Below, in pieces: positions 18,218 to 26,952 of a stretch of DNA of 64,000 bases. The notes under the pieces are model-generated. The model saw only the letters and a list, made by a program, of their open reading frames with translations, searched no databases and was not told where the DNA came from. The DNA is from Rahnella sp. AA (lineage in GTDB: Bacteria; Pseudomonadota; Gammaproteobacteria; Enterobacterales; Enterobacteriaceae). The stretch covers positions 62,001-126,000 of the forward strand of contig NZ_PITQ01000012.1 of the NCBI RefSeq assembly GCF_002834385.1. The letters are read 5' to 3'. Every line of letters begins with the position of its first letter. Position 1 is the first letter of the stretch. A program made the translations under genes and the position numbers.

Positions 18218-19096
18218 TTACATCATATCGTTGAGCATGATACCCACACCCACGCGAGTCTGCTTATGGTTATAGTCGATCATTGACTCACCGTATCCAC
18301 TGAATACCTGAGTATAGAAGCGAACGTGTTTCGTGATGGGATAGCTCCAGCCGGTCGTCGCGCCGCCGTAGCCGGTGTTCCAGTTGTAGCGGCTTTCGAC
18401 GCTGAACACGCTGTCACCCAGTGCATAACCGATTTTCAGGCGGTAATAGCCCATGTACTTGGTGATGTCCGGGTTATCGTCATTTTTGTCGCTTTCGGGA
18501 ATTCGGTACCAGGGTTTGATATCAACCTGCCAGTTGCCGTTTTGCGCCATAAAGCGGGCATAGATGCGGTTCCAGCTGCGGGACGTCGGGTCAGAACGTC
18601 CGTTGGAATCATGGTTCACACCATATTCAGCCTCACGTAAAGTCCAGCCCAGAAAATCATAATCTGTCGCCCAGGCCAGGAACAGTTGTGGCTCATAATT
18701 GGTTTCACGGAATGGGGAAGATTCGCCACGGTTGGATAACTGCCAGAAAGACTTCTGCGTATAAGACGCACCGAGCACCGAGTTATCACCCGCGATGCCG
18801 CGCCACAGCGGGAACGCCAGGCTTAGCTGGAACTCAACTTCATCATGCTTGGCATTTTTAGCCCAGTTGTAGGACTTAATAGCATCTTTATTGAGATTAC
18901 TGGTGTCTGTGTACAGTAAGTAGTTAGATTCATAAGGATAAAGCGTGAAAGGGTTGTCGTGTTCTTGCAACATATTAGCAATAATACTGCCGCGTACTGC
19001 TGGCTGGTCATGCACTTTCTGAATCGTTGCTTCTTCTGCATGCCCCAGGAATGGCACCGCCAACATAGCGACCCCGACAGCCCAAATTTTATGCAT
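18218..19096 (-). CDS. pldA: PldA, outer-membrane phospholipase A1
   Basis: Outer-membrane phospholipase A (OMPLA), a 12-strand barrel that removes phospholipids that have flipped to the outer leaflet. The 292 residues start with a 20-residue signal peptide ending HA. Catalytic His162 and Ser164 (NHDSNGRSD) and Asn176 are visible and correspond to His142, Ser144 and Asn156 of the mature E. coli enzyme. The aromatic strand pattern is typical of barrels. It precedes recQ as in E. coli. The 213 bases upstream, to yigI, hold only presumed promoters. Confidence 0.96.
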   Translation of the reverse strand: MHKIWAVGVAMLAVPFLGHAEEATIQKVHDQPAVRGSIIANMLQEHDNPFTLYPYESNYLLYTDTSNLNKDAIKSYNWAKNAKHDEVEFQLSLAFPLWRGIAGDNSVLGASYTQKSFWQLSNRGESSPFRETNYEPQLFLAWATDYDFLGWTLREAEYGVNHDSNGRSDPTSRSWNRIYARFMAQNGNWQVDIKPWYRIPESDKNDDNPDITKYMGYYRLKIGYALGDSVFSVESRYNWNTGYGGATTGWSYPITKHVRFYTQVFSGYGESMIDYNHKQTRVGVGIMLNDMM

Positions 19097-19310
19097 TATT
19101 CCTCCATCCCATGAAAGTAAGCCCGCTACGTGGCCAAAGATACTAAACCCAAAAAACAGGGCATTTTACACGCAAAAGCATTTCAGCATGAGCATTGAAT
19201 ACATTTATCAGGTGTTATGTAGAAATCCCATCTTTGAGCACCTAAAATCAACATTCAGTTAACTTTTTCGGCGAATATGCCCCTTCTCCGTTTTCGTCAG
19301 GAATTCATTC

Positions 19311-19793
19311 ATGTCTGCTTCATCTCTCAGCCACGAGGCCGCACTGCAACTGATCGGCAATATTTTCGTTTACGATATGCCGTTTAACCGCGAGCTGGGG
19401 CTGGAACTCAAACGTCTTGACGGCGATTACGCCGAGTTAAAATTTGCCAATCAAACCAGGCTGGTCGGCAACGCGGCGCAAAAAATTCTACATGGTGGCG
19501 TGATCGCCGCTGTACTGGACGTCGCCGCCGGACTGGTTTGTGTCACCAGTTCACTTATCCGCCGCGACAAACCCGATCACCCGTTACTGGAGGCGGAAAT
19601 GCGCCAGCGGTTATCAAAAATGGGCACCGTCGATTTGCGCGTCGATTATCTGCGTCCGGGCCGTGGCGAATATTTTATTGCCACCGCCAGCCTTATCCGT
19701 GCTGGCAATAAAGTGTCTGTTGCGCGCGTTGATTTGCACAATGACACCGGCCTGCACATCGCGACAACGACGGCCACTTACCTGGTTGGCTGA
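19311..19793 (+). CDS. yigI: YigI, hotdog-fold acyl-CoA thioesterase
   Basis: Thioesterase-type protein of the hotdog (PaaI-like) fold, 160 residues; E. coli YigI is described as a medium/long-chain acyl-CoA thioesterase. The segment [16 protein letters not shown] (about residues 58-73) is the family catalytic helix region, and [10 protein letters not shown] near 108 is the typical hotdog strand. A TCAGGAAT ribosome site precedes the ATG. Position between pldA and rarD matches E. coli. Confidence 0.9.
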   Translation: MSASSLSHEAALQLIGNIFVYDMPFNRELGLELKRLDGDYAELKFANQTRLVGNAAQKILHGGVIAAVLDVAAGLVCVTSSLIRRDKPDHPLLEAEMRQRLSKMGTVDLRVDYLRPGRGEYFIATASLIRAGNKVSVARVDLHNDTGLHIATTTATYLVG

Positions 19794-19906
19794 CAACGCG
19801 GCGCGGGGAATAAGCGCATTGTGCTTTTTGTTTCGCCAGAAACTGAATCTGGTGAAACAAATCAGGTAAACTCTTGTTTGTTTTTCCTTCTTTTTCAGGT
19901 ACCCAC

Positions 19907-20821
19907 ATGGAAGCACACCGTACCCGGCAAGGTATTATTTTTGCCTTTATTGCCTATCTGATCTGGGGAATCGCTCCGGCGTATTTCAAATTGATCAAAC
20001 AGGTTCCCGCAGATGAAATTCTGACCCACCGGGTGATCTGGTCATTCTTTTTCATGCTGGTGCTTCTGTCTGTCAGCCGCAACTGGGGCGATGTCCGGCG
20101 GGTGTTCGCACAACCAAAGAAAGTCGGCATGTTACTGATCACCGCGCTGCTTGTCGGTGGGAACTGGCTGATTTTCATCTGGGCGATTAATCATGACCAT
20201 ATTCTGGAAGCCAGCCTCGGCTACTTTATCAACCCGCTGGTGAATGTGGTGCTTGGCATGTTGTTTTTGCGAGAAAGATTCCGCGCATTACAATGGTTTG
20301 CCGTCGCACTGGCTTTCGCCGGGGTTCTGGTTCAGGTCTGGATATTTGGCTCCGTGCCAGTTATCGCGATCGGGCTGTCGCTGACTTTCGCATTCTACGG
20401 TTTGTTGCGTAAAAAAATTGGCGTTGATTCCCAGACCGGGATGCTGATTGAAACGCTGTGGTTGCTGCCGGTCGCGGCGATTTATCTGTTCTTTATCGCC
20501 AACAGCCCGACCAGCAATCTGGCGGCAAATCCGTGGTCGCTGGATTTGCTGCTGATGGCCGCCGGGATTATTACCACAATCCCGCTGCTGTTCTTTACCG
20601 CCGCCGCCGCGCGCCTGAAGCTTTCAACGCTGGGCTTTTTCCAGTATCTCGGCCCGACGCTGATGTTCCTGCTGGCGGTGGTGTTCTATGGCGAAACCGT
20701 TCACCCTTCGCAGCTGATTACGTTCGGCTTTATCTGGGTCGGGTTACTGTGCTTTATCGGCGACGCGCTTTACACGCAAGGCCGGTTAAGACGAGGAAGA
20801 AGCGGGCACAGCGCTGCGTGA
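19907..20821 (+). CDS. rarD: RarD, EamA-family permease
   Basis: Inner-membrane transporter of the drug/metabolite superfamily, known as RarD (chloramphenicol-sensitive protein) with unknown physiological substrate. The ATG at 19907 gives a start (MEAHRTRQGIIFAFIAYLIW) that matches the E. coli protein; the in-frame ATG at 19874 adds an unrelated extension. About 304 residues with ten hydrophobic segments. Its last 36 bases overlap the 3' end of the convergent AbrB-family gene. Confidence 0.92.
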   Translation: MEAHRTRQGIIFAFIAYLIWGIAPAYFKLIKQVPADEILTHRVIWSFFFMLVLLSVSRNWGDVRRVFAQPKKVGMLLITALLVGGNWLIFIWAINHDHILEASLGYFINPLVNVVLGMLFLRERFRALQWFAVALAFAGVLVQVWIFGSVPVIAIGLSLTFAFYGLLRKKIGVDSQTGMLIETLWLLPVAAIYLFFIANSPTSNLAANPWSLDLLLMAAGIITTIPLLFFTAAAARLKLSTLGFFQYLGPTLMFLLAVVFYGETVHPSQLITFGFIWVGLLCFIGDALYTQGRLRRGRSGHSAA

Positions 20822-21853
20822 AATAAAACGCGCCATCGCCGGGCCGGTCACGAGGATGGTGATCAGACGCAATGTCTGCATCGCCATCACAAAACCTAAA
20901 TCCGCATGGCTGCCTGCGGCAATAATCGCCACGGTGTCCAGCCCGCCCGGGCTGGTCGCCAGATAAGCCGTCAGCATATCGACACCCAGAAGTTTGGTCA
21001 GCACCCACGCCATTCCCCCGCAAATCAGCATCAGCCCGATAATTGAGGCAATCATCTGTGGCAACGTGCGCAGTGCCAGTTTAAAAATGGGCCGCGTGAA
21101 CCGTAACCCGACACTCCAGCCAATCAGCGTATACGCCATTGCCAGCAACCATTCCGGCACTTCTAAGGTTACGGTACCGGTGGAGTGCAGAACTGCGCCG
21201 ACGACGGCCGGAAGCAGCAGCGCACCGGAAGGAATGCGCAAACGAGGCCCCAGCCAGACACCGGCCAGCGCCAGAAAAACGGTGGCGAAGAACCGCCAGG
21301 TCAGCGGCGGGAACCAGACAACGGCCGCCGCCAGCGACGCGCTGTCACCCATGCTCACGCGCGCAACAAAGGCCGCCGCAGTGGCAACAAACAGCACCCG
21401 GAGATACTGCATAAACGCGACCAGACGAACGTCCGCGCCGAAATCACCGGCCATCGCCACCATCGCGCTGGCTCCGCCCGGAGATGAACCCCAGGCACCG
21501 GTCGGGCCGGGCAGGTTGCTAAAGCGCACCAGCAGCCAGCCGGAGAGCCCGCTGGCAAACAGCGTCGCGGCCAGGACCATCAGTACCAGCGGCCAGTCAT
21601 TGAGTAATGGAGGTAAAATAGACGGCGAGAGGCTTTGCGCAATCATGCAACCGAGCACGCCCTGGGATATTTTGAAAAACAGGGGATGAATACGCACACT
21701 GGCGCCGAACAGCCCCATGATGACGCCGACAATCATCGGCCCAAGCAATAGCGCGGCGGGCACATGGAAGGTTTGAAGAATAATGCCCAAAATCAGCGAG
21801 GAAGCGACGAGAATTACCCACTGCCCCGCCGGCGCCATCCTTTCCATCAACAT
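20786..21853 (-). CDS. AbrB-family membrane protein
   Basis: Integral membrane protein of the AbrB family (PF05145, two related halves), 355 residues with about ten hydrophobic segments. Duplicated motifs GSSPGGASAMVAMAGDFGAD (first half, about 118-137) and ATSPGGLDTVAIIAAGSHAD (second half, about 298-317) show the internal repeat. The family is not the DNA-binding AbrB of Bacillus; the name came from an ammonia mono-oxygenase regulation annotation and the true function is unclear, probably transport. E. coli K-12 has yigG/yigF at this place, so the neighbourhood differs here. Confidence 0.87.
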   Translation of the reverse strand: MLMERMAPAGQWVILVASSLILGIILQTFHVPAALLLGPMIVGVIMGLFGASVRIHPLFFKISQGVLGCMIAQSLSPSILPPLLNDWPLVLMVLAATLFASGLSGWLLVRFSNLPGPTGAWGSSPGGASAMVAMAGDFGADVRLVAFMQYLRVLFVATAAAFVARVSMGDSASLAAAVVWFPPLTWRFFATVFLALAGVWLGPRLRIPSGALLLPAVVGAVLHSTGTVTLEVPEWLLAMAYTLIGWSVGLRFTRPIFKLALRTLPQMIASIIGLMLICGGMAWVLTKLLGVDMLTAYLATSPGGLDTVAIIAAGSHADLGFVMAMQTLRLITILVTGPAMARFISRSAVPASSSS

Positions 21854-21992
21854 GGTATTTAGTCTGTATTTGAGAAGAGTTCAGCGCTCTTTATTAGCAT
21901 ACTTCAAATACAGCTGGGAACCGCGCAACGCTAACAAAGACGGAATTTCCCTCCTCAGGCGAACCCGGGAGGGGGAAATATTGCCTTGCCGG

Positions 21993-22943
21993 TTATAACC
22001 AGTTTTTACGTTTGAAGTAGAGATAAGGAGCCAGTCCGGCGAGGATCATGAGTGTAATGGCCCCGGGATAGCCGAACGACCATTTCAGCTCAGGCATAAA
22101 TTCGAAGTTCATCCCGTAGCTGGAAGCCACAAGCGTTGGCGGCAGGAACACAACAGAAACGACCGAGAAGATCTTGATGATGCGGTTCTGCTCGATGTTG
22201 ATAAAACCCATCGCCGCCTGCATCAGGAAGTTTACTTTCTGGAACAGAGATTCGTTGTGCGGCAAAAGAGATTCGATATCGCGTAACACTTCGCGCGCCT
22301 GCTCCAGCTGGCCTGCCGGTAATCGGGCTTTACGCACCAGGAAATTCAGGGCGCGCTGGGTATCCATCAGACACAACCGGACTTTCCAGCCGATATCTTC
22401 CAGCTCAGCCAGCGTGGAAAGCGCCGCGTCGTACTCGTCGCCCTGATGCCCTTCCATGATCACGCGGCTGAGCTTTTCCAGATCGCTGTAGATATTTTCA
22501 ATCTCATCCGCCAGTTGTTCGATTTTGGTTTCGAACAAATCCAGCAGCAGCTCATACGCGTTGCCGTCAACCAGTTTCTGGTTCCTGGCGCGCATACGGT
22601 AGAGGCGAAATGCCGGTAATTCGCGCTCCCGCAGGGTATACAGACGCCCTTCACGCACGGTAAAAGCGACGGTGCTGTTGCCCGCGTGGTCTTCGGCATC
22701 TTCATAGTAAAAGAAGGAGTGAATGTGCAGACCGTCTTCATCTTCAAAGAAACGTGCGGAAGCTTCGATGTCGTCCAGTTCAGGACGCGTTGCCAGGCTT
22801 TGCCCTAATTCACATTGAACGCGCTCACGTTCCTGATCGTCAGGCTCGACCAGATCCACCCACAATGAGGTTTTGAGATCGTCTGACTCGTCCAGCTCTA
22901 AACGGGATAAGCGGCTGTTTTCTAATTTAAAAGCACTCAGCAT
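21993..22943 (-). CDS. corA: CorA magnesium/cobalt/nickel channel
   Basis: Pentameric inner-membrane Mg2+ channel, the main constitutive Mg2+ uptake route, also passing Co2+ and Ni2+. The start at 22943 ([17 protein letters not shown]) gives 316 residues, the E. coli length, and follows AGAAAGGGC; an upstream in-frame start at 22979 is not needed. A large N-terminal cytoplasmic domain is followed by two C-terminal membrane helices, with the GMN selectivity motif (SSYGMNFEF) between them near residue 275-283 and a basic C-terminus. It has a structured leader of about 250 bases. Confidence 0.97.
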   Translation of the reverse strand: MLSAFKLENSRLSRLELDESDDLKTSLWVDLVEPDDQERERVQCELGQSLATRPELDDIEASARFFEDEDGLHIHSFFYYEDAEDHAGNSTVAFTVREGRLYTLRERELPAFRLYRMRARNQKLVDGNAYELLLDLFETKIEQLADEIENIYSDLEKLSRVIMEGHQGDEYDAALSTLAELEDIGWKVRLCLMDTQRALNFLVRKARLPAGQLEQAREVLRDIESLLPHNESLFQKVNFLMQAAMGFINIEQNRIIKIFSVVSVVFLPPTLVASSYGMNFEFMPELKWSFGYPGAITLMILAGLAPYLYFKRKNWL

Positions 22944-23204
22944 GTGCCCTTTCTCCCAAGAATGACGGAAAGTGGACAACGCATTGAAGCACAGAAAATC
23001 ACAGGGAGAGAGATGTCACCCATGTAATTCAGACCAAATTCAGATCTGACTCACAGCGACAGAACGGGGGTCGCTGACAACCACGAAGGCCATCAGCAAA
23101 GAGGAAGGCCTTAGAAGTGGTACCTGGTGAACAGGTTATTGAGCCAGTATCTACTGGGTGTGTCCAAGGCGCAGTTCCTCATTGATAATAGTGCGCGCAT
23201 GTTA
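22944..23204 (-). promoter_or_regulatory. corA 5' leader with hairpins and promoter
   Basis: The region upstream of corA is a long leader. A TTGACA box at 23223-23228 with TAACAT at 23199-23204 (18-bp spacer) could start transcription near 23192, or a TATTAT slightly downstream could. Within the leader are a perfect 7-bp stem (CAGCGAC/GTCGCTG) near 23043-23070, a GGCC/GGCC stem just after a 23-codon reading frame, and the palindrome TCAGATCTGA near 23040. In Salmonella the corA leader contains a small ORF (corL) that couples translation to Rho-dependent termination; a similar arrangement is inferred here. Bases 23229-23363, up to wbuC, hold no gene that I can see. Confidence 0.5.
23111..23182 (-). 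CDS. Possible corL-like leader peptide (23 residues)
   Basis: On the minus strand, ATG at 23182 opens a 23-codon frame (MRNCALDTPSRYWLNNLFTR, then YHF and TAA) ending just before a GGCC hairpin, about 170 bases before corA. The size and place resemble the regulatory corL ORF of the Salmonella corA leader. No convincing Shine-Dalgarno sequence precedes it, and one of the two candidate promoters would start transcription inside or after the ATG, so the peptide may not be made. Confidence 0.4.
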   Translation of the reverse strand: MRNCALDTPSRYWLNNLFTRYHF

Positions 23205-23363
23205 CGCCGGGAATAAAAAGACTGTCAACCGCGAACAAATCTATTCTGGCAACATTTATGCATAAATTTCAGGCATTGTTAGCAACCTTTACTGGCTTAT
23301 GTGCAGCCGCTTTTTTGGCTACACTCAGAGACCTGATTTCTTCACACTTTTCAGATAACCCAA

Positions 23364-23840
23364 ATGATTAAACAGATTAACCAAGACACCCTGTGCGACC
23401 TGATCACCAAAGCCGCTAACTCACCGCGGCTGCGCCAGAATTTGAATATTCATCCGGCACCGGAAGACGATGTTCAGCGTCTGGTGATCGCGATGGAGCC
23501 TGGCACTTACGTGCGTATTCATCGTCATCCCCACACCTGGGAAATGCTGACAGCTTTGCGCGGGCGTTTTCTGGTGCTGATTTATGATGCCAGCGGAAAA
23601 GTGACCGACCGCCTGTGGCTGGGTGCCGAAACCCGTCTGCTGGAAATCCCGGCCAACACATGGCACAGCGTGTTGTCGCTCGACGAAGGCGGCGTTATCT
23701 TTGAAGTGAAACACGGCGCATATCAGCCGGTGCTGGAACAGGATTATCTTCCCGGTACACCACCGGAAGGCGACGAGCGCGTAAAAGCCACGCTGGAATG
23801 GTATGCGAAAGCGGAAGAAGGCGAGGTTTTTGGCCGGTAA
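23364..23840 (+). CDS. WbuC-family cupin-fold metalloprotein
   Basis: Small cupin protein of the WbuC family, 158 residues. The cupin motif RIHRHPHTWEMLTALRG (about residues 50-66) supplies His and Glu metal ligands, and a second His lies in NTWHSVL near 112. WbuC proteins are often encoded in O-antigen clusters, where their function is unresolved; here the gene stands alone between corA and uvrD, outside any polysaccharide locus. It is not present at this place in E. coli K-12. Divergent from the corA leader. Confidence 0.85.
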   Translation: MIKQINQDTLCDLITKAANSPRLRQNLNIHPAPEDDVQRLVIAMEPGTYVRIHRHPHTWEMLTALRGRFLVLIYDASGKVTDRLWLGAETRLLEIPANTWHSVLSLDEGGVIFEVKHGAYQPVLEQDYLPGTPPEGDERVKATLEWYAKAEEGEVFGR

Positions 23841-23883
23841 CTTTTGCCCTTCAATACTGCGCAGCAAGCGTCAGCGGCGCAGG

Positions 23884-23962
23884 GATTTTGAGTGCGGACA
23901 GCGCACAGCAACCGGAGCGTACTCAAGTACGTGAGGATTGCGAGCACTGCCCAATCTCAAAA
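23884..23962. repeat. Imperfect palindromic element between wbuC and uvrD
   Basis: TTTTGAG at 23886-23892 is inverted as CTCAAAA at 23956-23962, and the centre CGTAC-TCAA-GTACG (about 23918-23932) is itself a hairpin, with GCAACC and GGATTGC flanking it as near-complements. The 79-bp element has the look of a dispersed intergenic palindrome (ERIC-like in style, not in sequence). Only one copy was noticed in this window, so repetition is not demonstrated. Confidence 0.5.
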
Positions 23963-23973
23963 GCACCAGTAAG

Positions 23974-26139
23974 CTAGCTTGCAGGCTCTAATCTCGCGTA
24001 GGCCGCAACAAGCCACTTGATCCCTTCTCCGGGGAACGCGACTTGCAGACGGCTGTGTTCGCCGCTGCCTTCCATGTTGACGATGGTGCCTTCTCCAAAT
24101 TTAGGGTGATTAACGCGCTGCCCAAGCTTGAAACCGGTGTCGCTGACGTTGGTTGGCGTGCCCATGCTGCGGTTGCTCATCGGGCGTGAAACGTTGGCGC
24201 GCATTCGCACTTCTTCGACACAGTCTTCCGGTAGTTCACCGACAAAACGTGACGGACGGTGCGAGACTTCTTTGCCGTATAAGCGACGGGTTTCGGCGTA
24301 AGTCAGAGTCAGTTTTTGCATCGCGCGGGTTACCCCGACGTACGCCAGCCGGCGTTCTTCTTCCAGACGCCCGCCTTCTTCCAGGGACATCTGGCTTGGG
24401 AACATGCCCTCTTCCATCCCGACGATAAACACCTGCGGGAATTCCAGACCTTTCGCCGAGTGCAGAGTCATCAGCTGTGTTGCGTCCTGATTCGCATCCG
24501 CCTGCCCTTCGCCCGCTTCCAGTGCGGCATGAGACAGAAATGCCTGCAATGGCATCAGGTCTTCGTCTTCATCCTGATAGCTGAACTGGCGCGTCGCCGT
24601 CACCAGTTCCTCTAAGTTTTCGATACGCGCCTGGCCTTTTTCACCTTTTTCCTGCTCGTACATGATGAACAGGCCGGAATCTTTGATCACGCGGTCAGTC
24701 TGTACGTGCAGCGGCATATCCGCAGTTTCATGCGCCAGTGCGTCAACCAGTTCGGTAAAGCGTTGCAGCGAAGCCGCAGCACGCCCCGCCAGTACTTTGT
24801 CCTGCAACAGTGCGCGCGTCGCCTGCCACATGGTCATCTGACGGTCGCGCGCGGTCTGGCGAACCACGTCCAGCGTACGGTCGCCGATGCCACGCGTTGG
24901 TGTATTCACCACACGTTCAAACGCGGCATCGTCATTGCGGTTGGACATCAGACGCAGATAGGCCAGTGCATCTTTGATTTCCTGACGATCGAAGAATCGC
25001 TGGCCGCCGTAAATGCGGTACGGCATCGCCATCTGTAATAACGCTTCTTCCAGCACACGCGACTGGGCGTTGCTGCGGTACAAAATGGCACAATCTTTCA
25101 GCGCACCACCATTGTCCTGCCAGGTTTTGATCCGGTTAACTACAAAACGCGACTCATCCAGCTCGTTGAATGCGCAATACAGCGAGATCGGTTCACCTTC
25201 GCCATCTTCGGTCCACAGGTTTTTCCCCATGCGTCCGTTGTTGTTTTCAATCAGTGAGTTAGCCGCTTTCAGGATAGTGCTGGTTGAACGGTAATTTTGC
25301 TCTAAGCGGATAGTTTCTGCTTTCGGGAAATCTTTCAGGAAACGCTGGATATTTTCGACCTGAGCACCGCGCCAGCCATAAATTGACTGATCATCATCAC
25401 CGACGATCATCACGTTATTGTTATCGCCCGCCAGCAGACGGATCCAGGCGTACTGAATGCTGTTGGTGTCCTGGAATTCGTCCACCAGCAGGTTGGTGAA
25501 ACGTTCGCGATAGTGCTGAAGAATATGCGGCTTGTTTAACCATAATTCGTGGGCACGCAGTAAAAGCTCGGCAAAATCCACCAGCCCGGCGCGATCACAG
25601 GCTTCCTGGTAGGCCTGATAAATACGTAACCAGGTCGCTTCGATTGGATTGTTATAGGTTTCAACATGCTGAGGACGTAAACCTTCGTCTTTTTTACCGT
25701 TGATGTACCACATCGCCTGACGCGGTGGCCATTGTTTATCGTCAATATTCAACGCCTTAATCAGACGCTTAATCAGGCGCATCTGGTCGTCGCTGTCGAG
25801 GATCTGGAAATCCTGCGGCAAGTTGGCGTCGAGATGGTGCGCACGCAACAAACGGTGCGCCAGCCCGTGGAAAGTTCCGATCCACATGCCGCCCTGACTG
25901 GTGCCGATCAGGTGATCAATTCGGTGACGCATTTCCGCTGCGGCTTTGTTGGTGAACGTCACCGCCATGATGGAATACGGCGAGCAATTTTCTACCGCCA
26001 GAAGCCACGCAATGCGATGCACCAGCACGCGGGTTTTGCCACTGCCTGCACCGGCCAGCACCAACAGATTGCTGCGCGGCGCAGCCACGGCTTCACGTTG
26101 TTTTTCATTCAGGCTGTCGAGCAGGTCAGAAACGTCCAT
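23974..26139 (-). CDS. uvrD: UvrD, DNA helicase II
   Basis: Superfamily 1A 3'-5' helicase that unwinds DNA in nucleotide excision repair and methyl-directed mismatch repair. The ATG at 26139 (MDVSDLLDSLNEKQREAV) matches the E. coli start; a GTG two codons upstream is unnecessary. The 721 residues show Walker [13 protein letters not shown], motif II VDEFQDTN, motif [16 protein letters not shown] and motif VI VGVTRAMQ, plus the C-terminal Tudor-like segment (RVNHPKFGEGTIVNMEG). A LexA-type box lies about 65 bases upstream, so SOS induction is likely. Confidence 0.97.
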   Translation of the reverse strand: MDVSDLLDSLNEKQREAVAAPRSNLLVLAGAGSGKTRVLVHRIAWLLAVENCSPYSIMAVTFTNKAAAEMRHRIDHLIGTSQGGMWIGTFHGLAHRLLRAHHLDANLPQDFQILDSDDQMRLIKRLIKALNIDDKQWPPRQAMWYINGKKDEGLRPQHVETYNNPIEATWLRIYQAYQEACDRAGLVDFAELLLRAHELWLNKPHILQHYRERFTNLLVDEFQDTNSIQYAWIRLLAGDNNNVMIVGDDDQSIYGWRGAQVENIQRFLKDFPKAETIRLEQNYRSTSTILKAANSLIENNNGRMGKNLWTEDGEGEPISLYCAFNELDESRFVVNRIKTWQDNGGALKDCAILYRSNAQSRVLEEALLQMAMPYRIYGGQRFFDRQEIKDALAYLRLMSNRNDDAAFERVVNTPTRGIGDRTLDVVRQTARDRQMTMWQATRALLQDKVLAGRAAASLQRFTELVDALAHETADMPLHVQTDRVIKDSGLFIMYEQEKGEKGQARIENLEELVTATRQFSYQDEDEDLMPLQAFLSHAALEAGEGQADANQDATQLMTLHSAKGLEFPQVFIVGMEEGMFPSQMSLEEGGRLEEERRLAYVGVTRAMQKLTLTYAETRRLYGKEVSHRPSRFVGELPEDCVEEVRMRANVSRPMSNRSMGTPTNVSDTGFKLGQRVNHPKFGEGTIVNMEGSGEHSRLQVAFPGEGIKWLVAAYARLEPAS

Positions 26140-26202
26140 AGGCACCGTTGGTCAGGATGAGAAAACATTCACGGGGTCTGTGCCGCCGTGAACGCTTTTC
26201 TA

Positions 26203-26218
26203 CTGTGAATTTATACAG
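26203..26218. promoter_or_regulatory. LexA (SOS) box upstream of uvrD
   Basis: CTGTGAATTTATACAG fits CTG-N10-CAG with an AT-rich centre, the LexA-binding consensus, and lies about 64 bases before the uvrD start, between uvrD and yigB. E. coli uvrD also has an SOS box in this position. Confidence 0.85.
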
Positions 26219-26235
26219 AGTAATTTAAGAAGGGA

Positions 26236-26952
26236 TTATAGCAATGCTGTCAGCGATGCCAACTGCGAAATCTCAATATGCGGCAACAGACGGGCATCCC
26301 TGATATGCATCAGGTCACCTTCACGAAGGTTAATCCAGCAGGACTGCATGCCGCAACGCACGGAACCGGCGACGTCGGTGGTCAGATCATCACCTACGTG
26401 GAGAATTTGCTCCAGCGGTAAATCCAGCTTCAGCGAGGCCTTTTTATACATGTCGGCATACGGTTTGGCGCGGCCATGTTCACCCGCACGCAACGTAAAC
26501 TGAAAATATTGTGCCAGACCGCAGGCGTGAGGATCGGCATTACCGTTGGTAATCGCCACCAGAGGCCAGCGTTCAGCGAGCGCGGCCAATGCATCGTGGT
26601 TTTCCTGCGGCACGAAGATCTTGCTACGCCACTGGGCGAACGTTTCCATTGTGGCGGCTGTACCCTGTTCAGCCTCACGGCGGCTCAGACCCGCGCGGGT
26701 CATTGCCAGCAGAACGGCCTGACGACGCCATTGCGTCACGTCGTGATAAATCTCTGCATCCTGTGCCAGTAACTCTGTACGCATCAGGCGAACCGTATCC
26801 GGTGCCATATCCGCCAGAGCGGGGTGGAAACCCTGCATGAATTTCAGAGTTTCGGCATCGGTACGGCGGATAACATCATAATTGTCGTACAGGGTGTCGT
26901 CTAAATCGAAGGTGATCGCTTCAATGCGTTTCAACGGACGATAGAACTTCAT
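26236..26952 (-). CDS. yigB: YigB, HAD-family FMN phosphatase
   Basis: HAD-superfamily phosphatase, 238 residues; E. coli YigB hydrolyses FMN (riboflavin biosynthesis) and other phosphates. The nucleophile motif DLDDTLYDN lies at about residues 16-24, motif II is ITNGNAD near 135 and motif IV GDDLTTDVAG near 190. Its ATG overlaps the xerC stop by one base (ATGA arrangement), forming the last gene of the dapF-yigA-xerC-yigB operon, as in E. coli. Confidence 0.94.
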   Translation of the reverse strand: MKFYRPLKRIEAITFDLDDTLYDNYDVIRRTDAETLKFMQGFHPALADMAPDTVRLMRTELLAQDAEIYHDVTQWRRQAVLLAMTRAGLSRREAEQGTAATMETFAQWRSKIFVPQENHDALAALAERWPLVAITNGNADPHACGLAQYFQFTLRAGEHGRAKPYADMYKKASLKLDLPLEQILHVGDDLTTDVAGSVRCGMQSCWINLREGDLMHIRDARLLPHIEISQLASLTALL

